Assembly: GCA_963402885.1 (NCBI GenBank) | Contig: OY727099.1 | Location: 6,746,001 to 6,810,000, forward strand | Length of the DNA stretch: 64,000 nucleotides | Origin: Antedon bifida | Lineage: Eukaryota > Echinodermata > Crinoidea > Comatulida > Antedonidae | Direction: 5' to 3' | The notes under the pieces: model-generated | Seen by the model: only the letters and a program-made list of their open reading frames with translations | What the model was told of the DNA's origin: nothing | Database searches by the model: none | Shown: positions 32,830-45,008 of the stretch, in pieces | How the letters are laid out: each line of letters opens with the position of its first letter | How positions within the stretch are numbered: position 1 is the first letter of the stretch | Translations under genes and position numbers: made by a program

Positions 32830-33942
32830 ATAATGATCTATCATTGAATGGTGAATACAAAAGTTAAATCAGTATGTAGATGCAAAAACGCAAATACAAA
32901 TTGTCCTTCTGAAATTTAACATTTTTTATTATAGATGGTAGGATGCATAAAAAAGTTAATAGTAAAATTACACGAACGACAGACGAAGAATACAAATAAA
33001 CATAAACATATGTTGTTATTATGTAGGCCATATTATAATTATATCTGTGGAGAAGGAAAGAGAATAGGATGGAGATCATAGAATGAAAACTAAAGTTAAA
33101 GCTAGAAAAGGGAATTGACTGGAGAGAGCATCTTGTAGCCTTATGATGGGGCCCGAAGAGGATAGTGCATAGTACTTCAGTGTATTATCATCATTTTAAT
33201 TACGGTGTATGTGAATGTAAACTCCTAAATTGGAGCAAACGTATATGACCGGGACTTTAGAATCCAACATATAAAAGCAGAATTAAAAAAAAACATTAAA
33301 TCAACAAGTCAATCGACAAAATTAAGCTTAGCTTAGGCCTAATTCATAGAATCGTGTTCATAGAAAGCGGCTATTGAAAATACATTACGCGCATGGAGGA
33401 GGAAGTTGCGTGTGAACGAATAAGACCCATGCTTTCCTTCCCGATTACGTCACAGCATGCGCTAAGATTTGACCATCAACAAAAACACACTGACCAATAT
33501 ATTATTATCCAAACATGTTTACAGAATAGTATTATATTCAATAAAATATTCCATGCTATCATTCTAAATATCTTATTTCCAACTCGTTTTATTTATCTCA
33601 TCGATTTTTGTCATTTTCAAATATTCCTTCTCTGAGTTTATAGCTCTACCCAAGAACAAATAGCATTCTTTTAAAATTGTAATCCCTCTTAAGATTTTTT
33701 TTTTGACAATGTATTTATTTAGTTTTTAGTTTTAATAAAGACTCCAGTAAACATTTATTTAAATTATCACATTACTGTACTTTATACTTTTCTCTCCTTC
33801 TATTGCGCAGGCGCACTCAACCATTCCTCCTTTAAATTTCCCATTTAGGTTTGATTCATTTTTAGAGGCAAACCAAACCAATATATTCCCCAAAATGCTT
33901 TGTACATCTTCACAGGTATTACTATTATTTTATACGTAATTT

Positions 33943-34185
33943 GTGTGACAAATCTTACAATATTATGATAAATCAGTCCAATGGTAAATTTATAATAGGC
34001 CTAATAGCATATGGCAACCATATTGGATTCCAAGATGGCCGCCATTAAAAACGTATATAATGTATGCATGTATGTAGGCCTATTTACTCATCAAATTATG
34101 GCTGCCATATGCTATTATTATAAATTGTACCATTGGACTGATTTATCATAATATTGTAAGATTTGTCACACAAATTACGTTCGTA
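33943..34185. mobile_element. Long inverted-repeat element (family 3), complete copy
   Basis: Arms of about 85 bp: ACAAATCTTACAATATTATG and GATAAATCAGTCCAATGGTA on the left return as reverse complements on the right (TACCATTGGACTGATTTATC). A short core with AAGATGGCCGCCATTAAAAA lies between them. No coding capacity, so MITE-like or a foldback element. Confidence 0.85.
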
Positions 34186-37100
34186 CGTGGTTTAAAATAG
34201 GAGCTACTATCAGCTTTGAGTAAAAAATGCTTTTTACATCTTCACAAGTATTACTATTATTTTATATGTAATTAAATTAAAGAATATGTGCAGTATTTTA
34301 TTACGCACGTTCCATGCATCAGGTCACAGCCCACGCGTTACATCACAACGGCTAATTTCTTGAGAGGTCAAGAATATCCCTCCGTCGCAACCGGGCAGTC
34401 GGAAAGCCGCGTTGGTAACGCATCACTGATTTCATTCATTGTGAGGGCGCGCTTCGTGGAAAATGTTGGAATTTTTGCTATTTTAGTACACTTAGAAAAT
34501 GGTATAATTTTGATATTAAATGAAATCAATAAACGTATTTCAATAGTTGAACTACAAGCGTAAATAATGATAAAAACTGTGATCTAAATTCCACAGATTT
34601 TTTGTTTCAAGAAATATCATTATTTTATGTATAAACTTTTTTACTTTAATTTTTTTTTAAATGATGGTAAAAAATCATTAAATTTCATATTTTCTAGATA
34701 AGGTTTCAAAGCGAATTTAAAATCCTTTCAAGATAAACTATTAAGCTATCTATTAAAATAAAAATCTAATTTTAAGCTTTCTTGGGATGCAACTCCCACT
34801 AATCAAACCAAACCTACTACATTTCTGTTCTGTTTCGATCGAAAAATCGCCATTTTGAAACTTTGTTTACGTTTTACGAAGCTGGTACGAATCGTCCCGG
34901 ACCGAATCGTGTCTGTGTTCAATACGGTTTTCATGCAGGCGTATTACGTCATAGGCCTAAGATTTCAATTTGCTCCCCGATTATTGTTCTATTTGGTTTC
35001 TGAGCTAGGAAAGGCTACCTACTATAATTACTTACTTGATTTCTAGCCTAGCTAGGCCTAAAAATAGTATTTTCTAGGCCTAGCTAGGCTGAGTATTCTG
35101 ATATAATACTAATATTAGATAGGTAGGCCTACCCTAGTGAGTGTTAATAATAGTAGCTGGGTATTCTATAGTCTAGGCTGGTGGTAGGTCTATCCCAGCT
35201 CTGCTCATATACCAAGCAAGAAGAAGCCTGAAGGAGAAACTAGGCCCAGAACAAATAAAAAACTGTTAAAAAAACAATAAATGGAAAAACAAAAAAAAAT
35301 AACCCATTTTCAATTTATATATGGGGAATGTTTTATAAAATCGGGCATGTTTGTTTCAGAGACTCAAACGTGTATTTTTATATGGTCATGTTTTTAAAAA
35401 AGATAATTATGGGCCCAGCTGAAACCAAGATATAAAAATATAAGTCCATCATTTACTTGAGTATTGTTACAGTGATTGGTTGGTACTCAGTATTTCAGTA
35501 TCTGGCAGTAAATGTCACACTTGTATATAAATATTACTTTATTAGATACAACTTGCATTTCACACAAGCAACCAATTTTTTTTTACGTATACAGAATGTG
35601 AAAAAGCAGTTTTTAATACAAATATCTTTCAAACAATACTGATATAAATAGTAAATACTATACTACTGTATATAAAAACTTGCTTTTATTTAAATAGCAC
35701 CTTGTTCATCAAACATAACAAACTAGCTAGGCCTATATCATATTAACTTACGTGAGTCTTACGGTTGTACTGATTTTATTATTGTTTTATATGTTTATAT
35801 TGTATGTATCTGTGTGACTCTGGTTAATAAAGTAAATCAATCAATCAATTGCAACTTAATTTATATCTTATCATTGACTGATCTGAAACGCTACTAAAAC
35901 TTGAATGCGTATGAATGTATATGTTATATTATTATTAGCGAATAAAATGAAAAACTATCAGCTGCAGCAATGATATTGAAATCGAGAAAACCATTACAGC
36001 TTCCACCGTCCAACCTCATATTGAAGAACGAGACAGAAAATCGTCGAGTCTTGATACCAACAAAAAACCTAAAATGAAAATGAATAGCTGAAATGTAATG
36101 AATGAAACTATTTAAATAATTGTCACTATGATATGAACAAAACATTGCATCGTTTAATACAGTATAATTATTCAACAACCTGAAAACATTTTCAGATATA
36201 GGCCTACCATGAAAAAGCAGCAAATACAAAATTTCCTTATGTCTGTTTATTGTAATAATTATTAATATTATAAATAAATTGTACCCCTCAGTTGTCAATA
36301 ATTTTACTATAAATAAATATTTAACTATATAGAATAGGTAGGCCTATACCTGTATCAGGCTGCGATTTGCTTAATTATCTTTTTAAAACTTCCCAATGCA
36401 TCTTCAATATAGAGTAGGATTGTAACGATACTTTAATAATACTAAATTGTAACTAAAGTATTTAAATTATTAACAGAACATGTTACTAGGCCTAGGCCGA
36501 TATAATACGACAACGATCCACCAGGTCGTGCATATACTCACCTACAACAACCACAATCAACACACCATGCACCACACACGACGGAACTAGTGCCGCGAGA
36601 CGTAACAATATATGACATGAGGACCTTTTTTAAAATGTTCGCTATAGGAAGCTTAAATAGGGTTTCAAGCCAATTTTAACGTAAAACAGACTATTGATAC
36701 TTACTCTATCCATATACGTCGGTTTTTTGGTAATTCACTGTATGGGATGCAAATCCCACTAATGGAAAATTTGTAAACAAACACCTGTTAGAAAACTTCA
36801 GTTTTGACGGACGCACACGAACTTTGGAAAGAAATTGTCGCTGACAACAAATCCAACAAATTATTCAGAAAATTAGGTGACCTGCGACATCTTAAACATA
36901 TAAGGAACTGATCTTACCATATATGGTTAATTTTTCGCCAACTAATGTTTATTAAACAGCTATTAAATGACGTATACTTTATGCTAATGTTTTCGCGCGA
37001 AACGTTGATGCTTCTGTGCCGAGAGAGGGCTTCTAAAATTTATGACGTCATGCGAAGTCGAAAATTCAGCGATAACGGTCATATTTCCCAACGCGGCTCT

Positions 37101-37689
37101 CCGACTGCGGGGGGACAGATTGATTAGCAATACAAACAAATTAACTAGGCTTTATTGTATCCGGGTTTGATATCACGAATTTATAACTGTTCCAATTAAA
37201 CTGTGAACGTTCAAAATGATGTTGAACCGATACAATCAATGTGATATTGCTCGGGGACAATACAAAACATAATACATATTAGTGGTAGGCCTACCTGTTG
37301 GCCTACAGGCTAATGGTTGTAATTTGGTATGCAAGTTGAAGTCTCTGTCCATTTGTACGAATTAAAGAATACCTGGTTACGGATATAGGCCTAGTGATAC
37401 AACAATGGGAATATACATTCCTATACTAAGAAAACAAAAAGACTATACTTAAACCAACTTCACAACAAGTTACAACGTATAGACTATATATTAGTGGGGA
37501 ACCTAATGTAATTCCGTGAGATTTTAATGCTCAAGTTGAGTTCTTGGCAGTTTTGGAATCCTTGGGACTAGTAGAATTCATTGCAACCGGGGGCCAATTT
37601 TTCCCGACTCTATTTTGGCCGCCATCTTGGATTTCAAAATGTCCCCCATATTTTACTCAAAACTGATAGTATCTCCTATTTTAAACCAC

Positions 37690-37885
37690 GTACGAACGTA
37701 TAATTTGTGTGACAAATCTTACAATATTATGATAAATCAGTCCAATGATACAATTTATAATAATAGCATATGGCAATCATATTGGATTCCAAGATGGCCG
37801 CCATTAAAAACGTATATAATGTATGCATGTATGTATTTACTCATCAAATTATGGCTGCCATATGCTATTATTATAAATTGTAGAC
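37690..37885. mobile_element. Inverted-repeat element (family 3), right-truncated copy
   Basis: Same left arm and core as 33943-34185. The right arm stops after CTATTATTATAAATTGTA, so the outer right end is lost. Confidence 0.8.
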
Positions 37886-38366
37886 CTTTCTACGATAGCC
37901 CCCCTTTCCTGAAACATCATCGATGGTTAAATACTCATTTCCTAAGAATCATAAAAGGCAAGTCAAATTATGTAAAGTTGGTTAAGTATGGTAAATATTC
38001 GCACATGTTTTGCCCTGTAGTTTAACGCCCCGCCAAATATGCGAAGGAGTTGTAGTGACCTAAACTTATGTTCTATTTAAAGTTTAGGTCACTACAGAGT
38101 CATTACATTTTTTTAATGTCTCGTTTTAGATGTTCAGGCCTATATTCAAAAAGAAATGCAAAGTTTACAACATGGGGACAGTGTAAAATATGCTGTTTAT
38201 ATCTTATTTACAATAACTTTATATTGTATTAATTACTGACGGTGTATATACCGATGTTCATTGCAATCACGAGATTCGTGGGCGTGTGATACAGGGGTCT
38301 AATCTAATAATTTGTTTAAATCTTAATTACATCTGAAGGCCTCTTATTAAACTAGCCAAACAAGGT

Positions 38367-38496
38367 ACTTACACTATCAAACTAGTTTGAAAAAAGTGTG
38401 ATATGCCAAAATATGGTAGTGATATGACATCATCGTGTCCATATATGGGCACATTCCATTTTTTGTCACATAAAGTTTGATAGTGTAATCAGAGCT
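38367..38496. mobile_element. Hairpin MITE family 1 copy
   Basis: TACACTATCAAACTAGTTTG and AAAGTTTGATAGTGTAATCA ends, with core TGACATCATCGTGTCCATAT. Confidence 0.78.
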
Positions 38497-39334
38497 TAAC
38501 GAGGCTACAAATGTTTCATACAAACCAGTGATTACGTCATGGACAAAAATGTACATTACAGTAGGTCTATGACTTATATAGTGTTATAAGATAGGAAATT
38601 AACCAACACTAGCGGCTTGTGTGTAGGCCTAAGTTGGTAAAATCGGGAAATTATGTAGCTAGCTGTAGGTCTTATTTCAAGATGACCTCTGTTTTACCGC
38701 TGACGAAAAAATAACTTGGGTTATTAGTAATTTTGTTGCAAATGTTTATGTTATAATATAAGACAATAGAAACCGGAACACCCTTTGAAAACAGTAACAC
38801 AAAATATGTTTTATCTCTTAAAGATATATTGTCCCACAAAAATAAATAAAAAATACTTTTAATAGGCCATTTCGTAGTTTTAATAAAGGTAATCAATTCA
38901 GTAGAAAAAAAACTTTTAAAAAAGTGTTTTCACTTATAAAAAATAAATTCAAAAACCAATTGGCTTCCAGTCAATTTGACTTTAAGTTTAAATTACATTT
39001 TTTTCAGGTAAATAAAATATTTTTTATTTCGATCCAATTTGTGGCAAAGGTAAATAAATATTATGTGACTTTAAAATGGCATATTCAACAAAAACATTTT
39101 TAAAAAATTATTTTTTCAGGGGGACAATATATCTTTAATTTATCAATCGAATTACGTTATTTTATTTGTAGGCCCATTGAACAATTTTCTAAAACATTTT
39201 TTTTTTATTTTTGTAAAGTTATTTATATACTATAGGATTCGAATTAATCACAAAGATTATACTAATTTTGTTTCTTTGTGGTTTCTTTGTGGTGATTATG
39301 AACAACATGATTAAAGTCAAACCTAAGACTGTAG

Positions 39335-39897
39335 GTTATTAAAGATGTATTGTCCCTTTGACTAATTCCAAAAAAATAAAAAATAAAAGATTTCGAAAAA
39401 AGGTGGGTCATTTTAAAGTATCATAATAGTTATTAACTATCACCAAATATTTGTCGAAAAAAAAATCATTTAACTGAAATACAGACGTTTTTTTGTTAAA
39501 AAAATAACTTTGACTTCCAGTCGAAGTTTTCGATCAAAACATATCCCATAATGAAACGTGCTTGTTTGGCTACTCTGTATGCATAATCATAAAACTTCCT
39601 CACGATCTGTGTGAAAATACCTTCTCAACTGTGACGAGTTGTAAACAATCCTAATTAGCATATGCATAATGCGTACTCGTGGTTTGAAATCTTTGTTTAC
39701 TTTTGCTCGCGACGATTTTCCAGACGAAATGTAATCAAACTAATTTACGTGTTAATTACGTATACTTGTTATTTTTGGCTCGAATTTTCGACTTAAAGTG
39801 AATAACTTTAATATTACTTTGATATGGCCAATTTGAATTTAGAATATTTGGACCTTCATTTTTTTGTGTTTCAAGGGACAATACATCTTTAACCTAA
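39335..39897. mobile_element. Element with inverted ends TTAAAGATGTATTGTCCCTT
   Basis: The left end TTAAAGATGTATTGTCCCTT returns inverted as AAGGGACAATACATCTTTAA at the right end. About 560 bp, no coding frame. Related, more decayed members with TTCCAGTCAATTTGACT bodies lie at about 31330-32230, 38820-39135 and 61830-62180. Confidence 0.7.
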
Positions 39898-41768
39898 GTT
39901 TCTCTACTTTTTTTTTTATAAATATAGTTATTATGCTATTATATATTATTCTAAAATGTTATATATTATATTTTGCTGATAATGACTTATTTACATTCAA
40001 TATCCTAAAACATTTTTAATGCATATATTTAAGCATTGTACAATAATAAAAATACATTTTTCATACATGATTTTTATAAAATGTTATATAGTCTTCTTAA
40101 ATGACGTATTTACATCAAATATATCCTAATTAAAAAATAATGAATTTAAGAATTTCTACAATAAATGAATTGATCACTTTATTTCAGAATGAAAATTCCA
40201 TATCCAACACACAATACAAAACGGAAAATCACACTAAAATAAAATAGAATTTTCTTCCATTTAGTAAAGAGATTTGAAGATCGTAACAGACAGTTCCTAG
40301 TAGGCTACACCTAACAAGATTATTTAATAAAAATACTTTTTTAATACATGTTGTACTGCTTTGTTTTGTTTCATGAGCTACTTATTCAGTGAGACTAGAT
40401 CTCTTATTCGTCATGTTATTTTGCTTTTTCTTTTTAATTTTGTTTTGGATGCACCGTTAGGGGACCGTTAGGTATTATCTAACGTGTACCACTGTTACAC
40501 AAGTGATTCCATTCAATTGTATTGTATTGTATAGTTGCTTGCATTACATTTTTAGACCAAACAAACCACACTCTGACATGCTAGTCATTACCGGTACCTC
40601 ATTTTCAATGTCGTATAGTAATAGTTATAATAAAATACGGTACTGTATATCTTTTTTTTTCCACAAACACGTATGTAGGCCTAAATAAAATAAAAGTAAG
40701 TTCGCCAAAATTGTGGCAACAATGGAAATACGTATTTTTTGTTTTTTTTTAACATTTATTTCTTGTATATAAAAAAAGGAATATAACAGGTTGTTAGTGC
40801 GCAACAATGAAGAAATATCTCCATGTACGCACTAAGCCTAAAAAAAGACAAAAATAAGAACATTTTTCGACTGACCCGATTAAAATAAAGATTATATACA
40901 TGAAATTCATTAATTTTAATAATATTAATTGCTAAATGTGTGTACCTCCTATTATTGAATCACGTAAGAAGTTATAAGACTGGACATTTTCCATGAAAAT
41001 TACGGAAGAAAATAAGACGATATTATCAAACGAAAATGCTTTCGTCATGCTAAAGTCATCTAGCCCAGCGGGTGTGTCGTCGGCTGATCAGTGCAGGAAT
41101 TAGGACAATCCAGGGTGAAGGTATCGGGGTTTAAACACTTTGGTGTATCATAAACACCCGCACAAAAAGTTCATATTGCCTGGAAGTTTCTATTTCTTGG
41201 ATATACCTTCACACAGTTATACCATACCCACATTACTGTGAGTAATGTACAGACAGGTTTGTGCACCTTTAATTGCCGGTAAACGGAAGGAGTGATATGG
41301 GTTCGATTGGTCCGCTTTTATTCTGGTGTTTTTAGTTTCAAGGTTAGTATATTTAAATATATGTGTAAACAGTCAAGGTTTATACCATTGAAAATGGAAA
41401 ATACCAAAAAAAAAAAAAAATCACGCAATCAATCAATAGAGCATTAAGAGATCAGTCGTCATACACCGAGACCAGAGTAGCCTTGTAGATTATGTTAAAT
41501 GTTGTTAAACAATTAAATCGCGATGGTCATTTCGCGATAAGCTGATCATTGAGTTACATAACTAATACTTTAGCTCCATGAATCGAGTCGATAATGAAGG
41601 AAAATGACACCGTAAATAAGCAGTCCACAAGGCCGTCGTTCTTATGTTAATATTTGCTGGTTTGTTGATCAGTGAATTAGGCCTACATGTCAAGATTATT
41701 CTGAATTTAATCACTTCGGTTTCCAGTGTCCGTTTAAGTTGTAAAAATCAATTAATACCGATTACACT

Positions 41769-42475
41769 TTACCGATACATCAATAAACTTTCGATATATG
41801 ATAAATACACTTTACCGATACATCAATAAACTTTCGATATATGATAAATACACTTTACCGATACATCAATAAACTTTCGATAAATGATAAATACACTTTA
41901 CCGATACATCAATAAACTTTCGATATAATATGATAAATACACTTTACCGATACATCAATAAACTTTCGATATATGATAAATACACTTTACCGATACATCA
42001 ATAAACTTTCGATATATGATAAATACACTTTACCGATACATCAATAAACTTTCGATATATGATAAATACACTTTACCGATACATCAATAAACTTTCGATA
42101 TATGATAAATACACTTTACCGATACATCAATAAACTTTCGATAAATGATAAATACACTTTACCGATACATCAATAAACTTTCGATATAATATGATAAATA
42201 CACTTTACCGATACATCAATAAACTTTCGATATATGATAAATACACTTTACCGATACATCAATAAACTTTCGATATATGATAAATACACTTTACCGATAC
42301 ATCAATAAACTTTCGATATATGATAAATACACTTTACCGATACATCAATAAACTTTCGATATATGATAAATACACTTTACCGATACATCAATAAACTTTC
42401 GATATATGATAAATACACTTTACCGATACATCAATAAACTTTCGATATATGATAAATACACTTTACCGATACGAA
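41769..42475 (+). repeat. 43-bp satellite array with higher-order structure
   Basis: About 16 near-identical copies of a unit containing CACTTTACCGATACATCAAT and AAACTTTCGATATATGATAA. A variant pair (CGATAAATGAT followed by the 46-bp CGATATAATATGAT unit) occurs twice exactly 261 bp apart, giving a six-monomer higher-order repeat. Confidence 0.95.
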
Positions 42476-42899
42476 TAAATGAATGAACCTTTTACACTAT
42501 TTACAAATACAGGAACATCATATAATATTTTAATATCAAGTGTCTTTCAAAAATCAAAAAGTAGCTTTAAATTTGTTAGCTGACACTCAGGGGAGAGCGC
42601 TACCGAAGCGCATTCTCAATGTTCCAGTTCCTGGGATCGATATGTATATTAGTGTTTTTTAATATTTTGTATACATTTTGCATTTTTTAAACTTTTGTAA
42701 TTCCATATACTTTTTTTGTAAATCAACAATTTCAAATTTTGGGCTGCATGTTTTTATTATATAAATGAATAAATACTTGCTAATAATTTTGTATGAGCGA
42801 GAAAAACGAATGAAACTTTCTGAAACCAAAACGTTACTGATAAAAAAACAGCAGTTCATTTGACTAATGAGTTTACCCTGAAATGTTCTTTGTCACTCT

Positions 42900-44560
42900 G
42901 TTTTCTCATGTGTAGCCATGGATAACTTATTTCTCCATTGTGTAGCCTACAGTAACTGTTTCTTATTTCTGTTTCTTATTTGTATAACTGGTGTCCTTGG
43001 CAGTTTTTTTGGTCAGGCATTATCATCACCCAAGGTTATATCGACATGGCAAATAACAACAGCTGTTTTTTGAAGGATTTTAAAGCTGTGTGGACATCAG
43101 CTAAAAATTTCCTTCACGCTATTATCAATCGTTAAAGTTATGGTTGTACCAGAGAAGAGTGAAATGACACCCTTCCCTAGTTGTACTATTCTGTGTTGAC
43201 AGCAGAATTGCAGAAAGTTGCTTGGTTTTACGTAGCGCCACCGGGAATTTTTTTTATAGCAGAAGCAAAACCTATTACAGTAGTTTACAGTGGTAAAACT
43301 ACCAATGTCAAAGATGTGATGAGAAACGCAATTACAGCGGTGATGATAACTCCATAGAGTATCATAATATCTCTATGGAAAATCAAATAACACTTTCTTT
43401 CTTTTTACACAGTGCATAAATACTATTTGTATTTTGCGCTATACAAATTTAAAATCATTAACCATCAAATATCTCCCTGCAATATAAATTAGCCCAATAG
43501 AGGCTATAATAAATATTATATTTTGAGGCAGAAACAAGAAATGTGTCTGTTTTATTTTTATACATGATCCTGCCTATGCAGCACCTATTTCTTTCCTGAT
43601 ATCTACAACTATTGCTGTTGCTTTCATGCTATGCTTCAATCCGATTGGTTAGCAACTCCTTACATCAACATGGCATGTTCGAACGTCCGATATAAATACT
43701 GTATAATACCTTAATCTTGTTGAGACATTGGGGGATCCTTTACAAATAATCATAGGGCAGTACGAATAATATTTCTTTTTATTACAAAATATACTATGTA
43801 CACATTGTCATGGCAATATGAAGATGTATATAGTTATTGTCATTATTTTTATTAAAAAAGAACAATTGTACAATCCATTGGATTGTAGTTGAGTTTTGGT
43901 TGCAATCCATTGATTGATAATGTTCATCACAGATTGCAAAATATAACTAGTGTTGTTGTAGAAACATGTCAAAGTCGACACAGGGTTTCACTCTTCCCAT
44001 ACCCGACCTCATTCATATAGGCCTGCTAGGTTTAAAGATTTTTTTCAGGCCATTAAAGCAAAGAAGTTATTGCAACTCTCAAAAACTGAGACTGCACACG
44101 CATCCTTGGGCCTAAAATGTCTGCAAACTATCCAGAATGCATGAGCTTATTAAAGGATTAACATCTCGTTTTCATTTCAGAGACAAGTTTTGAGTTGACT
44201 GTACTAACAGTAACTTGTTGGGTGCTGAATTAATTACTTCGTCCAGACGAATTTTACCAGCAAGTCACACCATGTATTGTTCAGTGTGACCTTTGACAAA
44301 TGAATTATCATGGCTGAACAAAATTGTCAGCAAACTGTGTCTGTGGTACTGTACTGGATTTACTTGGAATCTCGATTCTGAATCGAGTGGGAAACTTAGA
44401 ATTGGTTCATGTTGCAGAAATAGAATCACAACCATACAATACCTTACGAATCCAGTTTGCCTGGGTTTCTTTATCAGATTCTGAAGAAATAATAATTGAG
44501 TCTATAAATAATAATTTATTTTTATCCTGCCTGGCCTGCACATGCACTTCAAATTAATGT
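42900..44560 (+). pseudogene. Possible decayed coding region, identity unknown
   Basis: Successive plus-strand segments look protein-coding but are split by stops and frame changes. They are about 42960-43070 (GVLGSFFGQALSSPKV), 43069-43135 (LKDFKAVWTSAKNFLHAI), 43203-43350 (KVAWFYVAPPGIFFIAEAKP), 44049-44140 after TTTTTTTCAG (AIKAKKLLQLSKTETAHASL), and 44186-44555 with three in-frame stops (NLELVHVAEIESQPYNTL). I do not recognise the family. It could equally be chance or lncRNA. Confidence 0.25.
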
Positions 44561-45008
44561 TATATATTATATATATACTGTAATAACTACTCTCCACTTG
44601 ATAAGTTTTAATAATCTAGCCATAATTATGCATTTCAATCTGAATCTACTTTGTTTTTTAGTAATTTTTGTTTTTTTTTATGTTGTATCGTTCCCGGGAC
44701 AAAATTGGAATTAAGTTATTTATTATTATATACTTTATGTGTTATCCAATCTACATGATTTAATCCTGCATTTCTAATTTTTTATTGAGATTTTTTAAAT
44801 GTTTAAGATGTTTATATATTCATTTTAACTTGATGTTTTATATTTTTTTGTTGATTGATGAGATGTTAGATAAATGAAATTATGAAAAATGAAAAATGAT
44901 TAATGTTATATATCAAGTGGGGTTTGTTTTGGTTTGGTTTTTTTTTTGCCATAGATAAATTTGAACCAAGCGAATTAACGTAGTCATACATATAACTATT
45001 AAACTTAC

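Larger units (their letters stand above)
30800..43000. other. Long intergenic region without a recognised gene
   Basis: Short open frames here look random. Identified contents are inverted-repeat elements at 33943-34180 and 37690-37885, hairpin MITEs at 32683 and 38367, a family bounded by GTATTGTCCC-type ends (31330-32230, 38820-39135, 39340-39895), dispersed blocks at 34300 and 38246, and the 43-bp satellite at 41769-42475. Confidence 0.5.

Noticed and set aside
41769..42475. CRISPR-like regular array
   Set aside because: The whole 43-bp unit is repeated with no unique spacers, and this is animal DNA.
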